A stretch of DNA of 64,000 nucleotides, taken from Deinococcus hopiensis KR-140 (GTDB lineage: Bacteria; Deinococcota; Deinococci; Deinococcales; Deinococcaceae). The notes beneath the pieces were generated by a model, which worked only from the letters and a program-made list of their open reading frames with translations, was not told the origin of the DNA and made no database searches. A program made the translations under genes and the position numbers. Where the stretch lies: assembly GCA_943327755.2 (NCBI GenBank), contig CALPYF020000002.1, positions 146,950 to 210,949 on the forward strand, in the 5' to 3' direction. Below, piece after piece: positions 1 to 11,248 of the stretch (within the stretch, counting starts at the first letter, position 1; every line of letters starts with the position of its first letter).

Positions 1-830
1 AGCTGGTAGGCGCGCAGCAGCGTGCGGGTCAGCTGGGCGTTGTCGTACAGCATCTTCTCGAAGTGCGGCACCCGCCACGCCTCGTCCACGCTGTAGCGGT
101 GGAAACCGCCGCCCAGCTGATCGTGCAGGCCGCCCGCCAGCATGCGCCGCAGCGTGTGCAGCGCCATCAGCCGCCCCGTGGGCTGCGTCAGCAGGAAATC
201 CAGCGTCGTGGGTGCCGGGAATTTCGGCGCGCTGCCAAACCCGCCCAGCGACTCGTCGAACACCCGCCGCAGGTTCCCCACCGCCCGCTCCAGCAGCCCG
301 GCATCCACCTCACCCTCCGCCGCGCGCGGACGGCTGGCCTCGCGGACATGCTCGGTCAGCGCCTCGGCGTTCCCCAGCAGCTTGGGCCGCTCCTCGCGCC
401 ACGCGCGCTCCACGCTCGCCATCACTCGCATGAAGCTCGGCATCCCGTGCCCGTCGCGCGGGGGGAAGTACGTCCCCGCGTAGAACGGCGCGCCGTCCGG
501 CGTCAGGAACACCGTCATCGGCCAGCCGCCCTGCCCGGTCAGGGCCTGCGTGGCCGCCATGTACACCGCGTCCACGTCCGGCCGCTCCTCGCGGTCCACC
601 TTCACGTTCACGAAGTGCGCGTTCATGTACTGCGCCGTCGCCGCGTCCTCGAAACTCTCGTGCGCCATCACGTGACACCAGTGGCACGTCGAGTACCCCA
701 CCGACAGCAGCACCGGCACGTCCCGCTCGCGCGCCTCCCGGAACGCCTCCTCGCCCCACGGCCACCACGCCACCGGGTTGTCCGCATGCTGACGAAGGTA
801 CGGGCTGCTCTCCTGTCCCAGACGGTTCAT
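1..830 (-). CDS. Thioredoxin-domain protein, DUF255/SPATA20 (YyaL) family, partial
   Basis: The gene runs off the left edge, so about 276 N-terminal residues are present. They begin [20 protein letters not shown] and carry the family's thioredoxin-like domain, with [16 protein letters not shown] around residues 48-63 (a CxxC pair in the CHWCH motif), followed by [13 protein letters not shown] and AGTYFPP. This N-terminus is typical of the DUF255/YyaL/SPATA20 family, whose missing C-terminal half is an alpha/alpha-barrel of the glycosidase type. The biochemical role of the family is not settled; a redox or sugar-epimerase-like activity has been suggested. The ATG at 830 is chosen because a TACGCT -10 box lies 7 nt upstream, the leaderless arrangement seen throughout the window. 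Confidence 0.85.
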   Translation of the reverse strand, partial: MNRLGQESSPYLRQHADNPVAWWPWGEEAFREARERDVPVLLSVGYSTCHWCHVMAHESFEDAATAQYMNAHFVNVKVDREERPDVDAVYMAATQALTGQGGWPMTVFLTPDGAPFYAGTYFPPRDGHGMPSFMRVMASVERAWREERPKLLGNAEALTEHVREASRPRAAEGEVDAGLLERAVGNLRRVFDESLGGFGSAPKFPAPTTLDFLLTQPTGRLMALHTLRRMLAGGLHDQLGGGFHRYSVDEAWRVPHFEKMLYDNAQLTRTLLRAYQ

Positions 831-935
831 GGGGCGCAGCGTACCGCCCGCCTGCACGCCCCGGGCGGAACATGAACGCGCCGGGGGTCTGGACTCACAC
901 CCACGCCGCCCCCACCGCGCCTCACACTGAGGGAT

Positions 936-1850
936 ATGGCCCAGCCCGACGCTGCCCCCGACCACACCCACCCCACCCCCGGCTTCGAGCGACCGGTCTT
1001 CATCCGCGCGGGCTTCCAGCTGACCTTCGACGTGCCCTACCCCACCCCCATGCTGTTCGTCGTGCAGCCCCGCGACCGGCTGGAACCCACGGGCACCCGT
1101 CAGCGCCTCCTCGCCCAGCGGCCCCTGGGCGCCGCGCAGGGCATCCACACGTACACCGACACGCACGGCAACACCGTCTGGCGCACCGTCGCGCAGCCCG
1201 GCACGTTCACCATCGGGCACGACCTGATCGCCGAGACCACCCGCAACCCCGACCCCGCCCACCCCGACCTGCCCAAGACACCCGTCGAGGGCCTGCCCGA
1301 CGAGACCATCACGTACCTGCTCCCCAGCCGCTACGTGGACAGCGACCTCGTGAGCGCCGACGCCTGGGAACGCTTCGGGCACATCCAGGGCGGCTGGGCG
1401 CAGGTGCAGGCCATCAGCGACTACCTGAACGACACCTGCACGTACGGCTACGGCTCCACCAGCGCCACCACCGCCTTCCAGGCGCTCGGCAGCGGCCGCG
1501 CCGTGTGCCGCGACTTCGCGCACATGGGCGTCGCGTTCTGCCGCGCCCTGAACATCCCCGCCCGGTACGTGTGCGGGTACCTGCCCGACATCGACATCAC
1601 GCCCGACCCGGTCCCCATGGACTTCCACGCGTGGTTCGAGGCGTTCATCGACGGGCAGTGGCGCACCTTCGATGCCCGCCACAACCGCCCCCGCGCCGGA
1701 CGCCTGATCATCGCGCAGGGCCGCGACGCCTCGGACGTGGCCTTCACGACCTCGTTCGGCAGCGCCCGCCTGACCCACATGAAAGTCTGGGCGGACGAAA
1801 CAACCCCCGACATGACCCTGGACACGCCCCCCAACCCGCGCATCTTCTGA
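936..1850 (+). CDS. Transglutaminase-like domain protein
   Basis: A 304-residue protein of the transglutaminase-like cysteine peptidase superfamily. An N-terminal beta-rich region (about 20-120) precedes the catalytic core. The nucleophile is most likely the Cys in [19 protein letters not shown] (about residue 190), the His is in DFHAWFEAF (about 230) and the Asp is in RTFDARHN (about 247). This is the usual Cys-His-Asp order. There is no signal peptide, so it is probably cytoplasmic. Such proteins act as peptidases or amidases rather than as true cross-linking enzymes; the substrate is unknown. It is not linked to the MoxR/DUF58 operon at 19502-22997, where a transglutaminase partner is often found. 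The ATG is preceded by a CACACT -10-like box at 7 nt. Confidence 0.88.
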   Translation: MAQPDAAPDHTHPTPGFERPVFIRAGFQLTFDVPYPTPMLFVVQPRDRLEPTGTRQRLLAQRPLGAAQGIHTYTDTHGNTVWRTVAQPGTFTIGHDLIAETTRNPDPAHPDLPKTPVEGLPDETITYLLPSRYVDSDLVSADAWERFGHIQGGWAQVQAISDYLNDTCTYGYGSTSATTAFQALGSGRAVCRDFAHMGVAFCRALNIPARYVCGYLPDIDITPDPVPMDFHAWFEAFIDGQWRTFDARHNRPRAGRLIIAQGRDASDVAFTTSFGSARLTHMKVWADETTPDMTLDTPPNPRIF

Positions 1851-1926
1851 ACCGGTAACCGTATGAGCCGGTGACCGCCCCGGTCGGGGTCGTCCGCCCA
1901 GGCGCTTTCCCGTACACTTGGCAGTT

Positions 1927-3756
1927 ATGGACCTGAAGGCTCGACTCAAGACCGCCGTGGAGGCCGCCGCCGCACAGATGGGCGCCCCGCTGGACGCCGC
2001 CATCCAGGAGACGCCCGCGAACAAACCCGGCGATTACGGCACGCCCGCCGCGTTCCAGATCGCCAAGGCGCTCGGACAGAACCCCGCGCAGGTCGCGCAG
2101 ACGCTCGCGCAGACCGTGCAGCTGCCGGGCGGCATCGAGCGCGTGGAGGCCGCCGGGCCGTTCCTGAACTTCTTCGTGGACGTCGGCGGCTTCGTGCGCG
2201 GCGTCGTGCAGACGCCCCTGAACCTCCCCGCGCAGGCGGGCAAGGTCGTCATCGAGCACACCAGCGTGAACCCCAACAAGGAACTCCACGTGGGGCACCT
2301 GCGCAACGTCGTCCTTGGGGACAGCATGGCGCGCATCTTCCGCGCCGCCGGGTACGAGGTCGAGGTGCAGAACTACATCGACGACACCGGACGGCAGGCC
2401 GCCGAGAGCCTGTTCGCCATGGACCACTACGGCCGCGAGTGGAACGGCGAGCAGAAGTACGACCACTGGCTGGGCGAGGGCTACGTGAAGCTGAACGCCG
2501 ACCCCGCCAAGGCCGACATGGAAGCGGGCATCCGCGAGGTCATGCACAAGCTCGAAGAAGGCCTGCTGCGCCCCCTGGTCGAGCAGACCGTGAAAGCCCA
2601 GCTGGAGACCTGCTTCCGCATCGGCGCCACGTACGACCTGCTCGTGTGGGAGTCCGACGTGGTCGGCAGCGGCTTCCTGAACCGCGCCATGGACATCCTC
2701 GAGGGCAGCCGGTACACCTCGCACCCCACGGAAGGGAAGTTCGCGGGCGCGTTCATCATGGACGTCAGCGAGTTCATGCCCGGCCTGGAGGAATCCAACG
2801 TCGTGCTGCGCCGCAGTGACGGCACCGCCATGTACGTCGCGAAGGACATCGGCTTCCAGTTCTGGAAGTTCGGGCTGTTCGAGGGCATGACCTTCAAACC
2901 CTTCATGACCGATCCCGCCGGGCACACCATCTGGACCAGCGACCCCACCGGGGACAGCGCCCAGGCGGCCCGTTTCGGGCACGCGCACGAGGTCATCAAC
3001 GTCATCGACTCCCGCCAGAAGCACCCGCAGATGCTCGTGCGCAGCAGTCTGGGCGTCGCCGGGGAGACCGAGAAGGAAGCGCGCAGCATCCACCTCAGCT
3101 ACGAATTCGTGAACCTGAACGGGCAGACCATCAGCGGCCGCAAGGGCATCACCCTGGCCGTGGACAGCGCGCTGGAGCAGGCCGCCGCGCGGGGTTTTGC
3201 GGAACTCAGCGCGAAGAACCCCGACCTCGCCACCCGCGACGACGCGCAGGAAATCGCCCGCCGCATCGGCGTGGGCGCCCTGCGCTTCGCCATGCTGCGT
3301 AACGAACCCAGCCGCGCCTTCGACTTCGACCTGGACAAGGCCAGCAGCCTCCAGGGCGACACCGCCCCGTACATCCAGTACGCCGCCGTGCGCGCCGCGA
3401 ACATCCTCCGCAAAGCCCAGGACGCCGGGCACCCCGTGGACGGCACCGGCGCCGCCTGGGACGCCCTGCCGGACGTGGACCTGATCCTCGCCAAGCAGGT
3501 CGCCAAACTGCCCGAAGTCGTCGAACAGGCCGTCCGCGCGCACTCCCCGCACGGCGTCGCCCAGTACGCGCTGGACCTCGCCACGTCCTTCAACGCCTGG
3601 TACAACGCCAGGGACAAGCAGGGCAAACCCGCCACGAACGTCCTCGCCAGTCCCGAAGGCCTGCGCGAAGCGAGACTGGCCCTCGTCGCCCGCGTCCGCA
3701 CGGCGTTCGAGGACACCCTCGGCCTGATCGGCATCGAGATTCCCCCCGCGATGTGA
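1927..3756 (+). CDS. argS: Arginyl-tRNA synthetase
   Basis: Class Ia arginyl-tRNA synthetase (609 residues), which charges tRNA-Arg in the cytoplasm. Visible features in order: the N-terminal Add-1 domain that recognises the tRNA D-loop (about 1-100), the HIGH-type motif in [11 protein letters not shown] (about 117-127), the degenerate KMSKS equivalent in [10 protein letters not shown] (about residue 400), and a C-terminal DALR anticodon-binding domain containing [18 protein letters not shown]. The length is usual for the family. ATG 1927 is preferred over an in-frame TTG at 1918 because a TACACT -10 box (1913-1918) overlaps that TTG and lies 8 nt before the ATG, so the transcript would start at or next to the ATG. 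Confidence 0.97.
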   Translation: MDLKARLKTAVEAAAAQMGAPLDAAIQETPANKPGDYGTPAAFQIAKALGQNPAQVAQTLAQTVQLPGGIERVEAAGPFLNFFVDVGGFVRGVVQTPLNLPAQAGKVVIEHTSVNPNKELHVGHLRNVVLGDSMARIFRAAGYEVEVQNYIDDTGRQAAESLFAMDHYGREWNGEQKYDHWLGEGYVKLNADPAKADMEAGIREVMHKLEEGLLRPLVEQTVKAQLETCFRIGATYDLLVWESDVVGSGFLNRAMDILEGSRYTSHPTEGKFAGAFIMDVSEFMPGLEESNVVLRRSDGTAMYVAKDIGFQFWKFGLFEGMTFKPFMTDPAGHTIWTSDPTGDSAQAARFGHAHEVINVIDSRQKHPQMLVRSSLGVAGETEKEARSIHLSYEFVNLNGQTISGRKGITLAVDSALEQAAARGFAELSAKNPDLATRDDAQEIARRIGVGALRFAMLRNEPSRAFDFDLDKASSLQGDTAPYIQYAAVRAANILRKAQDAGHPVDGTGAAWDALPDVDLILAKQVAKLPEVVEQAVRAHSPHGVAQYALDLATSFNAWYNARDKQGKPATNVLASPEGLREARLALVARVRTAFEDTLGLIGIEIPPAM

Positions 3757-3830
3757 ACCACCGGGAGGCCGTCCGCGCTGTCTGACCGCGCGCCTGACGG
3801 CCCCCCAGCAAATCCGCTACACTTCCAGGC

Positions 3831-3872
3831 ATGATCCGCTCTGCGCTTACCACCCGGGGACGCCTCGACTGA
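3831..3872 (+). CDS. Candidate 13-residue leuS leader peptide
   Basis: A short ORF encoding MIRSALTTRGRLD. Its ATG lies 7 nt after a TACACT -10 box, the same spacing as the leaderless genes here, so it could be translated from the 5' end of the leuS transcript. It holds two Leu codons, CTT (likely rare in this GC-rich genome) at codon 6 and CTC at codon 12, plus three Arg codons. Its stop codon sits just after the 5' arm of stem 1, so a ribosome finishing the ORF would cover that arm and favour the terminator. A ribosome stalled at codon 6 would still mask part of the arm, so a classical stall model does not fit cleanly. Confidence 0.45.
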   Translation: MIRSALTTRGRLD

Positions 3873-3894
3873 CCACACCGGTCCGTTCGAGCGT

Positions 3895-3924
3895 CCCCGG
3901 CTGGTTGCCGGGGCGATTTTTTTT
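3895..3924 (+). terminator. Intrinsic terminator in the leuS leader
   Basis: A perfect 7-bp GC stem (CCCCGGC / GCCGGGG) with a TGGTT loop and eight T after a 3-nt gap. It lies after the leader ORF and before leuS, with a promoter immediately upstream. That position suggests conditional termination rather than the end of argS transcription. Confidence 0.75.
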
Positions 3925-4031
3925 GTTGATGATTGATGGTCGGTGGTTGATGGACCGGCCTCAGCACCCACCAGAGCAGCAGCTTCCATCACCTGTCAAC
4001 TTTCACCCATCACCCTTCCGAAGGAGTTCAG

Positions 4032-6500
4032 ATGAACAACGAGCACCCCATCAACATTCCCGAGCCGCGCATGGAGCGCTACAACCCGCACGCCATCGAG
4101 AAGAAGTGGCAGGAGGCCTGGGAGCAGAGCGGCCTGTACAGGTTCGACGAGGACGCGCCGGGCGAGAAGTTCTACGCCCTGACGATGTTCCCGTACCCCA
4201 GCGGGAACCTACACATCGGGCACTGGTACGCGAACGTCGCGCCGGACGCGCGGGCGCGCTGGCTGCGGATGCGCGGGTACAACGTGCTGTTCCCGATGGG
4301 CTTCGACGCGTTCGGCCTGCCCGCCGAGAACGCCGCCATCAAGAACAAGACCAACCCAGCGACGTGGACGTACGCGAACATCGAGCGGATGACCGGGCAG
4401 TTCCAGGCGATGGGCACCATGATCGACTGGAGCCGCCAGTTCGCCACCTGCGACCCGGAGTACTACCGCTGGAACCAGTGGTTCTTCATCGAGTTCTACA
4501 AGCGCGGCCTGGCGTACAAGAAGGGCGGGCTGGTGAACTGGTGCCCGAAGGACCAGACGGTGCTGGCGAACGAGCAGGTCGTGAACGGCCACTGCGAGCG
4601 CTGCGGCACGGCCGTGGAGAAACGCAACCTGAGTCAGTGGTACATGAAGATCACGGACTACGCCGACGAGCTGCTGGACTTCAGTGACACCGACATGCCC
4701 GAGAAGGTGCGCCTGATGCAGACGAACTGGATCGGCAAGTCCGTGGGCGCCGAGGTGACCTTCGACACGCCGGCCGGGCCGGAGACGGTGTTCACGACCC
4801 GCCCGGACACGCTGATGGGCGCGACGTTCATGGTGCTGGCCCCCGAGCACGCCAAGGTGGCGGACCTGACCACCGAAGAGCAGCGAGCGGAGGTCGAGGC
4901 GTACGTGGCGGCAGCGGGCCGCAAGACGGACGTGGAACGCCAGCAGGAAGGGGAGAAGACCGGCGTGTTCACCGGCAGCTACGCCACGCACCCCATCACC
5001 GGGCATCAGCTGCCGATCTGGGTAGCGGACTACGTGCTGGTCACGTACGGCACCGGGTCGATCATGGCGGTGCCCGCGCACGACGACCGGGACTTCGCGT
5101 TCGCGCGCAAGTTCGGCCTGGATGTCGTGGAGGTCATCCGCGCCGAGGGCGCCGGGCCCATGGCCGCCGATGCCGCCGAGCCCTACACTGGCGAGGGCGT
5201 CATCGTGAACAGCGGCGAGTTCGACGGGCTGCCCGGCGGCAAGGCCAGCATCGCCGGAATTGTCGAGCAGCTGGAGGCGCGCGGCATCGCGAAGGCGAAG
5301 ACCACGTACCGCCTGCGTGACTGGCTGTTCGCCCGCCAGCGCTACTGGGGCACCCCGATTCCCTTCGTACACTGCCCCGAGCACGGCGCGCAGCCCGTCC
5401 CCGAGGACCAGCTGCCGGTGCGCCTGCCGGAGAACGTGGAGTTCACCCCGACCGGCCAGAGCCCCCTGAAACTGGACACCGAGTGGCTGAAGACCACCTG
5501 CCCCGTCTGCGGTGGGGAAGCCGAGCGCGACACCGACACCATGGACACCTTCGTGGACTCCAGCTGGTACATGTACCGCTACCTGAGCCCCGACTACCAC
5601 GAGGGCCCCTTCGACCCCGCCAAGGACCCCATGATGCCCGTGGACCTGTACACCGGCGGCATTGAGCACGCGATCCTGCACCTGCTGTACTCGCGCTTCT
5701 GGGTGAAGGTCATGCGCGACATGGGCCTGACCAAGCACAGCGAACCCTTCGCGCACCTGCGCAACCAGGGCATGATTCTGGGCGAGGACGGCGAGAAGAT
5801 GAGCAAGTCGCGCGGGAACGTCGTCGATCCGGACGATCTGGTGCGCGAGTACGGCGCGGACACGGTCCGCACGTACCTGATGTTCATCGCGCCGTGGGAA
5901 CTGGGCGGCCCGTGGGACCCGCAGGGCATCAACGGCCCTGCCAAGTGGCTGAGCCGCGTGTGGACCCTGTTCACCGACGACAAGGTCACCGGCCCCGCCG
6001 AGACCGTGTCCGAGGCCGACCTGCGCTTCGCGGTGCACAGCACCCTGAAGAAGGTCACCGGGGACTTCGAGCGCCTGAGCTTCAATACCATCGTCGCGTC
6101 GCTGATGGAACTGACGAACACCCTGGTCAAGGCCAAACGCGCCCCGGTGTTCGGCACGCCCGCCTGGGACGAGGCGCTGGATATCTTCAACCGCCTGCTG
6201 GCCCCCGTGGTGCCGCACATCGCCGAGGAGATCTGGGCCGCGCGCGGCCAGGAGGGTAGCGTGCACACCGCCGCGTGGCCCGCCGTGGACGAGGCCGCCG
6301 CGACCCGCGACACCGTCACCATGGGCGTGCAGGTCAGCGGCAAGGTGCGCGGGCAGGTCACGATCAGCAAGACCGCCACGCAGGACGAGGCGATGGCCGC
6401 CGCCAAGGACAACGCCGACGTGGCGCGCTTCATCGAGGGCAAGCAGATCGTCAAGGAGATCTACGTGCCGGGCCGCATCATCAACATCGTCGTGAAGTGA
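4032..6500 (+). CDS. leuS: Leucyl-tRNA synthetase
   Basis: Class Ia leucyl-tRNA synthetase (822 residues), bacterial type. The HIGH motif is in [16 protein letters not shown] (about 55-70). A zinc-type CxxC...C segment and the CP1 editing domain that hydrolyses mischarged tRNA-Leu follow (about 220-420; [12 protein letters not shown] and the later [12 protein letters not shown]). KMSKS is in [16 protein letters not shown] (about 586-601), then the anticodon-binding helical domain and a C-terminal domain ([15 protein letters not shown]). A clear ribosome binding site AAGGAG (4021-4026) lies 5 nt before the ATG, unlike most genes here, which are leaderless; this fits a gene with a long regulated leader. 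Confidence 0.98.
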   Translation: MNNEHPINIPEPRMERYNPHAIEKKWQEAWEQSGLYRFDEDAPGEKFYALTMFPYPSGNLHIGHWYANVAPDARARWLRMRGYNVLFPMGFDAFGLPAENAAIKNKTNPATWTYANIERMTGQFQAMGTMIDWSRQFATCDPEYYRWNQWFFIEFYKRGLAYKKGGLVNWCPKDQTVLANEQVVNGHCERCGTAVEKRNLSQWYMKITDYADELLDFSDTDMPEKVRLMQTNWIGKSVGAEVTFDTPAGPETVFTTRPDTLMGATFMVLAPEHAKVADLTTEEQRAEVEAYVAAAGRKTDVERQQEGEKTGVFTGSYATHPITGHQLPIWVADYVLVTYGTGSIMAVPAHDDRDFAFARKFGLDVVEVIRAEGAGPMAADAAEPYTGEGVIVNSGEFDGLPGGKASIAGIVEQLEARGIAKAKTTYRLRDWLFARQRYWGTPIPFVHCPEHGAQPVPEDQLPVRLPENVEFTPTGQSPLKLDTEWLKTTCPVCGGEAERDTDTMDTFVDSSWYMYRYLSPDYHEGPFDPAKDPMMPVDLYTGGIEHAILHLLYSRFWVKVMRDMGLTKHSEPFAHLRNQGMILGEDGEKMSKSRGNVVDPDDLVREYGADTVRTYLMFIAPWELGGPWDPQGINGPAKWLSRVWTLFTDDKVTGPAETVSEADLRFAVHSTLKKVTGDFERLSFNTIVASLMELTNTLVKAKRAPVFGTPAWDEALDIFNRLLAPVVPHIAEEIWAARGQEGSVHTAAWPAVDEAAATRDTVTMGVQVSGKVRGQVTISKTATQDEAMAAAKDNADVARFIEGKQIVKEIYVPGRIINIVVK

Positions 6501-6529
6501 GGGCCGTGGCCTGACGACAGGCACAGCCC

Positions 6530-6575
6530 GGATCAGGTGCGCTGGGGGAGATTCCCACCCCGGCGCACCTGATCC
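6530..6575. terminator. Hairpin between convergent leuS and GGDEF genes
   Basis: A perfect 13-bp inverted repeat (6530-6542 with 6563-6575, GGATCAGGTGCGC and its complement) lies between two converging genes. There is no strong T-run on either side, so it is a probable bidirectional, weakly intrinsic terminator. Confidence 0.55.
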
Positions 6576-6613
6576 GCGGAGGGGACAGCAGGGCCCGCAG
6601 GCGGTGGCGAAGG

Positions 6614-8173
6614 TCAGTCGTGCTGGAGGATGTTGTCCCGGCCGTCGCGCTTGACCCGGTACAGGCGGCGGTCGGCCAGTCCGACCAGCTGGTCGAAGTC
6701 CGGTTCGGTGATCTGCGCCACGCCGATGCTCAGGGTCACGCGCAGATCCGGGGCGATCTCGTGCCAGGGATGCAGGCGGATCAGCTGCTGGAGGTCGTGG
6801 CAGCTGGTGCCGAGACTCCCGGCGGGCGCGGCGCGCAGCAGCACGAATTCCTCTCCGCCGTACCGGGCTGCCAGGTCGCCCGGGCGGGTGACGTCCAGCA
6901 GCATGCGCGCCACCCGTTGCAGCACGAGGTCCCCGATCTGGTGCCCCCAGGTGTCGTTCACCTGCTTGAAGTGGTCAATGTCGATCAGGGCGGCGCTGAC
7001 CGGCGTGTGTGGGGTGGCGGTCTGGGCGAGGTGATGGCCCTCGGTGAAGAGGTGTTCTCGGTTGGCGAGGCGCGTCAGGTGATCGGTGCGGCCCAGTTCG
7101 CGGATGCGGGCGTTCAGCGCGCGGAGTTCCTGCAGGTGGGTCTGCAGCTCGCTGTTCCGCTGCCGCTCCTCCCGGGCCTGATCCTGAAGCGCCTGGATGC
7201 GGCTCAGGACCTCGAAGGTCTGGATGTTCTGGCGGCGCTCGGCGGCGTGGGTGCGGCGGGTGTAGGCCAGGGTTTCCTGCAGGTGCGTCAGGGCGCGCTG
7301 GTGGTCGTCCTGCGCGGCGTAGCTCTGGCTGAGCCGCTCGTGCAGTTCCGGCAGCAGGATGTGATCGCCGAGGCCGCGCAGGTCACGCAGCGCGCCGGTC
7401 AACAGCGGACTGATCTCTGCTGGAGAGGCCTGCTGGGCCAGGGCCAGGGCGACGGTGGCGCGCAGTTCCGGGTTGTCGCTGTGGCGCCTCAGCTGTTGCA
7501 GGCGCTGGCGGGTGCGGCGCCGCTCCCGGTCGGCGCCCTGCGCGGGCAGGATCAGCAGGAGGGTGCTGAGCAGACTGGCTTCCAGGTGCGGGTGCTGATC
7601 CAGGTGCGGGTAGCGTAGGGCCTGCTGCACGTGCCGGTAGGCGCCGGGCTGGTCGCCGTCGTCCCGGTCGAACTCGGCCAGGTTCGCGTGCGCGATCGCC
7701 ACCCCGAACGCGTAGTTCAGCTGCCGGAAGGTGCCGAGCGCCTCGGTGATGTGCGCGCGGGCCCGCAGCGGGTCACTGTGCCGGAGTTCGACCGCCAGAT
7801 CGTGCAGGGCGGTGGCAGTCAGTTCCGCGTCCTGGATGTGCCGCGCCAGGGACACCTGCTGCTCATAGAGTTCCACGGCGCGGTCGGCGCGGTTCAGGGT
7901 GCTGTGCAGCGCCGCCAAGATGTTCAGGCCCCGCCCCAGCCACACGCTGGGCTCACCCAGCCGCAGGGTGCTGATGGCGGCCGTCACGCCCTCGGTGGCC
8001 TGTGGCAGGCGGCCCTCACGCCAGTCCAGGTAGGCCAGGATCACGCTCGCCTGGGCGTGCGCCGGGCTGTTCAGGTGCGCCGCAGCGCTGGACCGTGCCT
8101 GCCCGGGCGCCGTGTCTCGGTGCGCCCAGGCGTCGGCCAGGGTCAGGTGCAGGGCAGTCTCCATGTCCGTCAT
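6614..8173 (-). CDS. TPR-repeat diguanylate cyclase (GGDEF)
   Basis: A 519-residue protein likely to make cyclic di-GMP from two GTP. The first 300 or so residues are helical TPR-type repeats (for example LTATALHDLAVELRHSDPLRA). A coiled coil rich in Q, R and E follows (about 320-365), then a GGDEF domain starting near DHLTRLANREHLF. The active-site motif RYGGEEF (about residue 438) is intact. An RPGD inhibition site lies exactly five residues before GGEEF, the spacing of the allosteric I-site. There are no membrane segments and no EAL domain. ATG 8173 is chosen: a TATCGT box lies 13 nt upstream, and the alternative GTG at 8188 would overlap that box. Confidence 0.92.
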   Translation of the reverse strand: MTDMETALHLTLADAWAHRDTAPGQARSSAAAHLNSPAHAQASVILAYLDWREGRLPQATEGVTAAISTLRLGEPSVWLGRGLNILAALHSTLNRADRAVELYEQQVSLARHIQDAELTATALHDLAVELRHSDPLRARAHITEALGTFRQLNYAFGVAIAHANLAEFDRDDGDQPGAYRHVQQALRYPHLDQHPHLEASLLSTLLLILPAQGADRERRRTRQRLQQLRRHSDNPELRATVALALAQQASPAEISPLLTGALRDLRGLGDHILLPELHERLSQSYAAQDDHQRALTHLQETLAYTRRTHAAERRQNIQTFEVLSRIQALQDQAREERQRNSELQTHLQELRALNARIRELGRTDHLTRLANREHLFTEGHHLAQTATPHTPVSAALIDIDHFKQVNDTWGHQIGDLVLQRVARMLLDVTRPGDLAARYGGEEFVLLRAAPAGSLGTSCHDLQQLIRLHPWHEIAPDLRVTLSIGVAQITEPDFDQLVGLADRRLYRVKRDGRDNILQHD

Positions 8174-8235
8174 GAGCTTGTTCCGCACGATACCTGTTTG
8201 CCCGGGAACGTGCCGTCAGCTCTGACCTGCCCCCG

Positions 8236-9285
8236 TCAGGGGGTCGCCCAGAAGGCCTGCAGGGCCTCGACGACTTCTGTGGTCTTCTCGAAGTGCGGCA
8301 GGCCGTCGGTGCCCCCGATGCGCACGGCGCGCACGCCGGGCTGCGCCGTGAACTGCGGCAGGCGGTCGAACGACACGAAGGCGTCCTGGTCGTACAGCAC
8401 CAGCGTGGGCACCTGCAGGCGGCTGTACAGGTCGCCGTACGCGTCGGCGGTGAACAGCTGACCGCTGATGAAGTACACCGGGGCGTACTTCGCGCCGGGC
8501 TGCCGGGTGGTGTCCAGCGAGTAGTTCACGAGGCCCTGGTCGACCGGGCCGCGGAAGGAGCGGCTCAGGAAGTACTCGATGCTGATGCGGGTGCGCAGCA
8601 GCGCGTACAGCGGGGTGCTGACGGCGTTCAGGCGGTTGTAGAGGGTCTGGCCACCGTCCTCGTTAGTGGCGCGCTGGGTGCCGCCGCGCGGCTGGCCCAG
8701 GCCGCTGGGGCTGATCAGGGCCAGCGTGCGGATGCGGGGTTCCTGCAGCGCGGCGCGCGCGGCAAACTCACTGCCCAGGCTCAGGGCGACGACGTCCACG
8801 TCGCGGCCCACCTCGGCGACCAGGGCGGTCAGGGCGCCCGTCATCAGGGCGGGCGTGTACTTCACGTCCGGGCGGTCGCTGCTGCCGAAGCCCGGCCATT
8901 CCAGCACGTACACCGGGCGCTTTCCGGCGAAGGCGTCCCACAGGGGCTTCATCTCGTAGGCGCTGGCGGCGGCGTTCACGCTGACGGTCAGGATCAGGGG
9001 GCGGCCCTCGCCGCGCGGGTCGGCGTAGTACGCGACCTGCCCGAAGCCCGGCAGGGTCAGGAACCGGCGCTCGCCACTCAGGGCGGGACGCAGGGTGGTG
9101 GTCGCGGCGGGGGCGGTCGCGGCGGGGGTGGCGGCAGTCTGGGCCGGGGCCGCCTGGGTCTGCGCGGCCTGCGCGGCGGCGACGGCCCCCAGGGTCAGGC
9201 CGCCGAGCAGCAGGCCGAAGGTCACGGCGCGGCGCACCCGGCCGGGGCGGGGGGTCGCGCGGAGCTTGGATCGGGAGGGCGTCAT
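8236..9285 (-). CDS. Secreted alpha/beta hydrolase
   Basis: A 349-residue alpha/beta-hydrolase-fold protein with a signal peptide or N-terminal anchor ([21 protein letters not shown], about 22-42) and an Ala/Thr/Pro-rich linker to about residue 65. The nucleophile elbow is [10 protein letters not shown], an AxSxG form of GxSxG (Ser about 170). The acid is probably the Asp in LYDQDAF (about 301) and the His is in [10 protein letters not shown] (about 332). The oxyanion region [12 protein letters not shown] is modified from the usual HG motif. The substrate is unknown; an esterase or lipase-like role is plausible. A GGGAGG sequence lies 8 nt before the ATG. It is tandem with the GGDEF gene downstream on the same strand. 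Confidence 0.85.
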   Translation of the reverse strand: MTPSRSKLRATPRPGRVRRAVTFGLLLGGLTLGAVAAAQAAQTQAAPAQTAATPAATAPAATTTLRPALSGERRFLTLPGFGQVAYYADPRGEGRPLILTVSVNAAASAYEMKPLWDAFAGKRPVYVLEWPGFGSSDRPDVKYTPALMTGALTALVAEVGRDVDVVALSLGSEFAARAALQEPRIRTLALISPSGLGQPRGGTQRATNEDGGQTLYNRLNAVSTPLYALLRTRISIEYFLSRSFRGPVDQGLVNYSLDTTRQPGAKYAPVYFISGQLFTADAYGDLYSRLQVPTLVLYDQDAFVSFDRLPQFTAQPGVRAVRIGGTDGLPHFEKTTEVVEALQAFWATP

Positions 9286-9394
9286 GCCTCCATCCTCCCG
9301 GTCCCTCCTGAGGGAAACTGTCCGGGAGGACCCAGTGTGCCTTCATGTGCCCTTCGGCTGCGGCGTGCGGGCGGCTGCTCTATGCTGCGCGGCG

Positions 9395-10387
<993 letters not shown>

Positions 10388-10402
10388 ATCCGTATTCAGC
10401 TC

Positions 10403-10430
10403 GGAGGGGGCCGCGGCGCTCCCTCCTTTT
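10403..10430 (+). terminator. Terminator after the polyprenyl synthase gene
   Basis: GGAGGG (10403-10408) pairs with CCCTCC (10421-10426), followed by TTTT. It lies 16 nt after the stop codon, at a convergent junction. Confidence 0.7.
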
Positions 10431-10438
10431 CTGTCGGC

Positions 10439-11230
10439 TCAGCCCCGGGCGAGGGCCAGGGCCTGCGGGGCGAAGCGGGCGAAGGCCTCGCTCAGCGCGC
10501 GGATCACGTCGTGGCGGGGCGTGCCGTCCGCGTTCAGGTACAGCCCGGCGTTCACCTCGATCCCGAAGGCCGCGCGGTCCGGCGCGGCGTACGCGGCGCT
10601 GATGGTGTCGGTCTGCCACGGCACGCCCACCTGCACGTCCGGGTAGGGGGTACCCGTCAGTACCGGCGCGAAGGCGTCGGCGCAGGCGGCGCGCAGGGTC
10701 TCCCACCCCGCGCGCGGGAAGGTGGGGGCATCGTCCGTGCCGGTCATCAGGCACAGGCCCGGGCGGGGCGTGCCGGTATCGTGGCTCAGGGCCGGGCCGC
10801 TGGGGGCCATGCAGTGCCCCACGATCAGCAGGTCCGCCTCCTGCGCCTCCAGGGTCACGAGCGCGTGGAAGGGATCCCAGTAGCGGCGCAGGCGGGTCTC
10901 GCGCGCCGCCTCGGTCAGGGTGAACCCCGGCGGGTAGAGGGGCTGACGGTCGAAGGTGCCGCGTTTGATCACGCCGTTCTCGTCCCGGTCGTCCCGCTCG
11001 CGGTTCAGGTCCACCGCGAAGCGGCTCCAGGGGGCCTGGACCTGCCGCGCGCCCGGCAGGTGAAAGATCAGGTCAGTGTACGGGTCACCGTCGAGGAACA
11101 CGCGGCGCAGCAGGGCGTCCCGCGCCTCTGCGTTCAGGAGGTCCGGGCCGAGCATGTCGCTCAGCACCTCGGCGGGCAGCGCGCCGGACGGGTGCGGCGT
11201 CACGACCAGCAGTCGGTTCAGTTCAGGCAC
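10439..11230 (-). CDS. N-formylglutamate amidohydrolase family protein
   Basis: A 263-residue member of the N-formylglutamate amidohydrolase family (Pfam FGase), zinc-dependent enzymes that release formate from N-formyl amino acids, the last step of one histidine-degradation branch. Recognisable blocks are VVTPHPSGALP near the start, DPYTDLIFHLPGA, RFAVDLNRERDD and LIVGHCMAPSGP (the His residues are candidate metal ligands). No hut genes are nearby, so the substrate is uncertain. The GTG start follows a TATCCT -10 box by 6 nt, again suggesting a leaderless mRNA. It converges with the polyprenyl synthase gene. Confidence 0.88.
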   Translation of the reverse strand: MPELNRLLVVTPHPSGALPAEVLSDMLGPDLLNAEARDALLRRVFLDGDPYTDLIFHLPGARQVQAPWSRFAVDLNRERDDRDENGVIKRGTFDRQPLYPPGFTLTEAARETRLRRYWDPFHALVTLEAQEADLLIVGHCMAPSGPALSHDTGTPRPGLCLMTGTDDAPTFPRAGWETLRAACADAFAPVLTGTPYPDVQVGVPWQTDTISAAYAAPDRAAFGIEVNAGLYLNADGTPRHDVIRALSEAFARFAPQALALARG

Positions 11231-11248
11231 GCCCGGAGGATACGCCCC

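Larger units (their letters stand above)
3794..3924 (+). promoter_or_regulatory. leuS leader: promoter, alternative stems and terminator (candidate attenuator)
   Basis: A -35-like CTGACG (3794-3799) and a TACACT -10 (3818-3823) would start transcription at about 3830. Stem 1 pairs 3854-3868 with 3887-3900 (14 bp, one bulged C). Stem 2 is a compact terminator hairpin, 3895-3901 with 3907-3913, followed by eight T (3917-3924). The 3' arm of stem 1 overlaps the 5' arm of stem 2, so the two cannot coexist: stem 1 would act as antiterminator. leuS begins 107 nt after the T-run. The leader is too short for a T-box and lacks its specifier-loop architecture. The signal sensed is inferred, not seen. 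Confidence 0.6.

Noticed and set aside
1744..3552. 602-codon open frame antisense to argS
   Set aside because: A mirror of the high-GC coding frame of argS; the composition (runs of Val, His, Gln, Gly, Arg) is not protein-like and there is no start signal.
3925..4020. TTGATGG-type minisatellite between the leuS terminator and start
   Set aside because: A few TTGATG(A/G) units and CCATCA complements occur, but too few and too imperfect to call a repeat array.
3794..4031. T-box riboswitch upstream of leuS
   Set aside because: The leader before the terminator is only about 95 nt, with no specifier loop or T-box consensus that I could find.
4209..6524. 771-codon open frame antisense to leuS
   Set aside because: Caused by GC-rich third positions of leuS; leuS motifs show which strand codes.
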